A stretch of 16,568 bases of DNA from positions 1 through 16,568 of the forward strand of contig PFHP01000019.1 in NCBI GenBank assembly GCA_002782365.1, written 5' to 3'. Below are positions 14,674 through 16,568 of this stretch, in pieces. The position numbers and the translations under genes were made by a program. Below the pieces are notes generated by a model, which saw only the letters and a program-made list of their open reading frames with translations, did no database searches and was not told where the DNA came from. This stretch comes from Candidatus Kuenenbacteria bacterium CG_4_8_14_3_um_filter_39_15. GTDB taxonomy: Bacteria > Patescibacteriota > Patescibacteriia > UBA2196 > GWA2-42-15. Each line of letters opens with the position of its first letter. Position 1 is the stretch's first letter.

Positions 14674-15549
14674 ATGGTTTCAATAATTATCACTGCCAAG
14701 GATGAAGCGCCTACCATTAAAAAAGCCGTGGACGGCTTTTTAAAGCAGGCGATTAATGACGATTTTGAATTAATTGTGGTGGCGCCCGACAGGAAGACAT
14801 TGAGAGCAGCCCAAGAGGTTTCGGACAAGGTAAAGATTATTCAGGATGCTGGCAGAGGCAAGGCTGAAGCGCTGAATCTGGCGCTGGGGCAGGCCCAGGG
14901 AAAGCTGCTTGTTTTTTCAGACGGAGACGTGGCAGTTAAACAGGATGCGCTTGCTAAATTAATGGCGGTTGAGGCTGATTTGGTTTCTGGCAGACCGGTG
15001 GCCTATCAAGACCAAGAATCAAATATGTTTGCTTATTGGCAGCGGGTCTTATTTGATAGCGCGCATCAATTGAGATTAGAGAGAGACAAGCAGAAAAAAT
15101 TTTTATTAGTCAGCGGATATTTGTTTTCAGTTAAGAGGAGTGTTCTAAATGATTTTAAATTTGATGAAAATTCATTGACCGAAGATGAATATCTGTCATA
15201 TTGGGCGTGGCATCAGGGATATAAAATCAGCTATGCGGCGCCGGCCGAGGTAAAGGTTAAATATCCTGATAATTACAGCGATTGGCTGAAACAAAAAGTA
15301 AGGACTTTGGCAGGAGGATATCAGCTGCCGCCAGAATGGAAAAAAAATATAGCCATGAGAGGGTTTTTAAGAGAAAGCTTTAAAATCTGGTGGGTGTGGC
15401 AAAGATATGTAAAAAATTTCAAGCAGGCTTGTTGGATGGCATTATTATTCATAGCCAGATTGCAGGCGTGGCTGCTGGCTTTTACTAAAGTTAAATTATT
15501 AAAGCAAAATCGGGCTAAAATATGGCAAAGAGTCGCCAGCACAAAATAG
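14674..15549 (+). CDS. Glycosyltransferase family 2 with C-terminal membrane segment
   Basis: Predicted inverting GT-A transferase. The 291-residue protein opens with VSIIITAKDEAPTIKKAV (2-19), a typical GT2 nucleotide-sugar fold, then has DAGRGKAEALNLAL (58-71), the metal-binding DGD (83-85), SGRPVAYQ, and the catalytic-base region TEDEYLSYWAW (169-179). A C-terminal hydrophobic stretch (about 252-270) may sit on or in the membrane. The KQKVRTLAGGY stretch resembles the position of the QxxRW region of processive enzymes, but lacks its aromatic residue. It starts 14 bases after the pilin-like gene and so is probably in the pilus operon, which raises pilin glycosylation as a possibility; this rests on position only. 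The acceptor is unknown. Confidence 0.87.
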   Translation: MVSIIITAKDEAPTIKKAVDGFLKQAINDDFELIVVAPDRKTLRAAQEVSDKVKIIQDAGRGKAEALNLALGQAQGKLLVFSDGDVAVKQDALAKLMAVEADLVSGRPVAYQDQESNMFAYWQRVLFDSAHQLRLERDKQKKFLLVSGYLFSVKRSVLNDFKFDENSLTEDEYLSYWAWHQGYKISYAAPAEVKVKYPDNYSDWLKQKVRTLAGGYQLPPEWKKNIAMRGFLRESFKIWWVWQRYVKNFKQACWMALLFIARLQAWLLAFTKVKLLKQNRAKIWQRVASTK

Positions 15550-15563
15550 TTTTTACAATTTTC

Positions 15564-15592
15564 TTTACATATATTTTTTAATATTATATAAT
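15564..15592 (+). promoter_or_regulatory. Sigma-70-type promoter for the downstream conserved hypothetical gene
   Basis: TTTACA (15564-15569) is followed after exactly 17 bases by TATAAT (15587-15592). Transcription would start near 15599, about 28 bases before ATG 15627. This is the only promoter in the window with well-matched -35 and -10 boxes at ideal spacing. Confidence 0.6.
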
Positions 15593-15626
15593 ACAATTAC
15601 AACTTGTTAATAAAAAAAACAAAAAT

Positions 15627-16466
15627 ATGGATAAAAATAAAAAATTGATTGAACTGAAAAATTTAATTGAGGCAGCGGAGATTTCTTTGCAACAGGCGAG
15701 AAAGATCATGCTTGATTTAGTCGGCAGCGAGGAAGAAAAGATGTTAGCCGGAGAAGTTAAGAAGAGCAGCCATGTTTTGTCAACCAATGAAGGCCAAGTC
15801 ATTGAGGGCGTGTTTGACGGACAAAATATGATTGGACCTGACGGTAAAAAATATTCGGTGCCGGCCAATTATGCTTCCAAGTCAAAACTAGTTGAAGGCG
15901 ATAGCTTAAAATTGACCATTACTGCCGATGGCTCGTTTGTTTATAAACAAATAAATCTGCTGGAGAGAGACAGAATTATCGGGCAATTGGCAATTGATGA
16001 AACGACTAATGAATACCGGGTACTGGCTAATAATAAATCCTATAAAGTGTTAACAGCGTCAATTACTTATTTTAAAGGCGAGGCAGGCGATCGGGTAACG
16101 ATTTTAGCGCCCCAAGGAAGAGAGAGCACCTGGGCAGCAGTGGAGAACATTTTTAAAGCCGGCGAAACATTGCCGGAGCAAGCGGCCGCTGATAGCCATG
16201 AAGAACAAAGTGATGATAAATCAGAAGAATTTTTAACGGCTGACAAAGAAACGGTGCCTGTTCGCCAGACTGTGCCTAGTCAGTCGGGCAAACCCGAAGA
16301 TATTTTTGAAGCAACTGAAAAGACCGATACGGCTGATGTCAAACAGGTGGACATTGAATCATTAAACCCTGAAGAAACGGCTCATGGTTTGATAAATCAG
16401 AAAGATAATCAGCCAAAAGCGGATAATTTGAGCGGCCAGGATAGCCAGGGGCTAGAGGATATATAA
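15627..16466 (+). CDS. Conserved hypothetical protein: coiled coil, two beta modules, acidic tail
   Basis: I do not assign a function. The 279-residue protein begins with a charged helix likely to form a coiled coil (about 3-45). It then has two beta-rich modules that look like copies of each other: about 58-98 (EGVFDGQNMIGPDGKKYSVP, then KLVEGDSLKLTI) and about 118-160 (GQLAIDETTNEYRVLANNKS, then FKGEAGDRVTIL). Both end in a GD followed by alternating hydrophobic residues. From about residue 180 the sequence is acidic, low in hydrophobics and probably unfolded. I recall similar proteins in Patescibacteria, without a known role. There is no signal peptide, so it is probably cytoplasmic. It has its own strong promoter, separate from the pilus genes. 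An RNA- or nucleic-acid-binding beta-barrel role is only a guess. Confidence 0.8.
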   Translation: MDKNKKLIELKNLIEAAEISLQQARKIMLDLVGSEEEKMLAGEVKKSSHVLSTNEGQVIEGVFDGQNMIGPDGKKYSVPANYASKSKLVEGDSLKLTITADGSFVYKQINLLERDRIIGQLAIDETTNEYRVLANNKSYKVLTASITYFKGEAGDRVTILAPQGRESTWAAVENIFKAGETLPEQAAADSHEEQSDDKSEEFLTADKETVPVRQTVPSQSGKPEDIFEATEKTDTADVKQVDIESLNPEETAHGLINQKDNQPKADNLSGQDSQGLEDI

Positions 16467-16469
16467 ATT

Positions 16470-16490
16470 TCAAATGTCAAATGTCAAATT
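16470..16490. repeat. 7-bp tandem repeat, three copies, just after a stop codon
   Basis: TCAAATG at 16470-16476 and 16477-16483, then TCAAATT at 16484-16490. It begins four bases after the stop of the preceding gene. It has the same unit length and copy number as the repeat at 2952-2972, but a different unit. Confidence 0.8.
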
Positions 16491-16498
16491 ACTGTCAG

Positions 16499-16524
16499 CC
16501 CCCGTTAATGCGGGGGATTTGATT
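16499..16524 (+). terminator. Possible intrinsic terminator (GC-rich hairpin)
   Basis: CCCCCG (16499-16504) pairs with CGGGGG (16511-16516) across a six-base loop and is followed by ATTTGATT, an imperfect T-rich tail. It lies 32 bases after the stop of the preceding gene. Confidence 0.5.
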
Positions 16525-16526
16525 TA

Positions 16527-16535
16527 TGGTATAAT
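16527..16535 (+). promoter_or_regulatory. Extended -10 promoter for the gene at the right edge
   Basis: TGGTATAAT is a perfect extended -10 element and is identical to the one in front of pilB. Transcription would begin near 16542, about 12 bases before the ATG at 16554. It immediately follows the GC-rich hairpin. Confidence 0.5.
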
Positions 16536-16553
16536 ATTTGGTAAATTATAACT

Positions 16554-16568
16554 ATGACTTCAATCTAT
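16554..16568 (+). CDS. First five codons of a gene cut by the window edge
   Basis: ATG at 16554 starts MTSIY and is open to the window end. It follows a terminator-like hairpin and an extended -10 promoter at good distances, which supports a real start. Nothing can be said about the product. Confidence 0.35.

Overview
The window is about 16.6 kb of AT-rich, gene-dense bacterial DNA. Gene spacing is tight, start sites mostly have A/T-rich leaders with no obvious Shine-Dalgarno sequence, and stop codons are standard (TAA, TAG, TGA). The gene content suits a Patescibacteria/CPR genome, probably of the Parcubacteria group: SecD with a built-in parvulin domain, an MraY operon with a small unknown membrane protein, a compact PilB-PilC-pilin unit, and a CPR-type hypothetical protein with an acidic tail. 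The lineage is inferred from gene families and layout. No rRNA or other taxonomic marker is present.

Layout. Bases 1-3932 form a surface-glycan region: the C-terminal end of a membrane protein (probably a membrane glycosyltransferase), a convergent family-4 glycosyltransferase, and two tandem UDP-sugar enzymes, a UDP-glucuronate 4-epimerase and a UDP-glucuronate decarboxylase. A large nested inverted repeat (626-794) lies at the convergent junction. Bases 4019-7942 form a protein-export region of secD, secF and a lipoprotein. SecD and the lipoprotein share a SecD periplasmic domain interrupted by a parvulin-like prolyl isomerase domain. A 36-bp perfect palindrome plus T-run terminates this region. 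Bases 8016-10313 are on the minus strand: a small membrane protein, mraY (peptidoglycan lipid I synthesis) and a PHP-family phosphoesterase, spaced as one operon. Bases 10429-15549 are a plus-strand type IV pilus unit: pilB, pilC, a very large pilin-like protein with three repeated beta domains, and a family-2 glycosyltransferase. The window ends with a conserved hypothetical gene behind a good sigma-70-type promoter, then a promoter and the first codons of another gene.

The most interesting signal is in the export region. In both SecD and the lipoprotein, the parvulin strand carrying the His-Ile-Leu-Ile motif comes after the rest of the parvulin core rather than before it, which suggests a circularly permuted isomerase nested inside the SecD P1 domain. 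The lipoprotein looks like a SecD ectodomain that has lost all the channel helices and gained a lipid anchor. Together the three genes could form a translocation-coupled folding module at the outer face of the membrane. Other points of interest are the cruciform-like repeat at 626-794 that supplies the end of a glycosyltransferase gene, a palindromic repeat inserted in frame in the decarboxylase gene, an 8-bp tandem repeat inside a glycosyltransferase gene, and paired 7-bp triplicate repeats placed just after stop codons.
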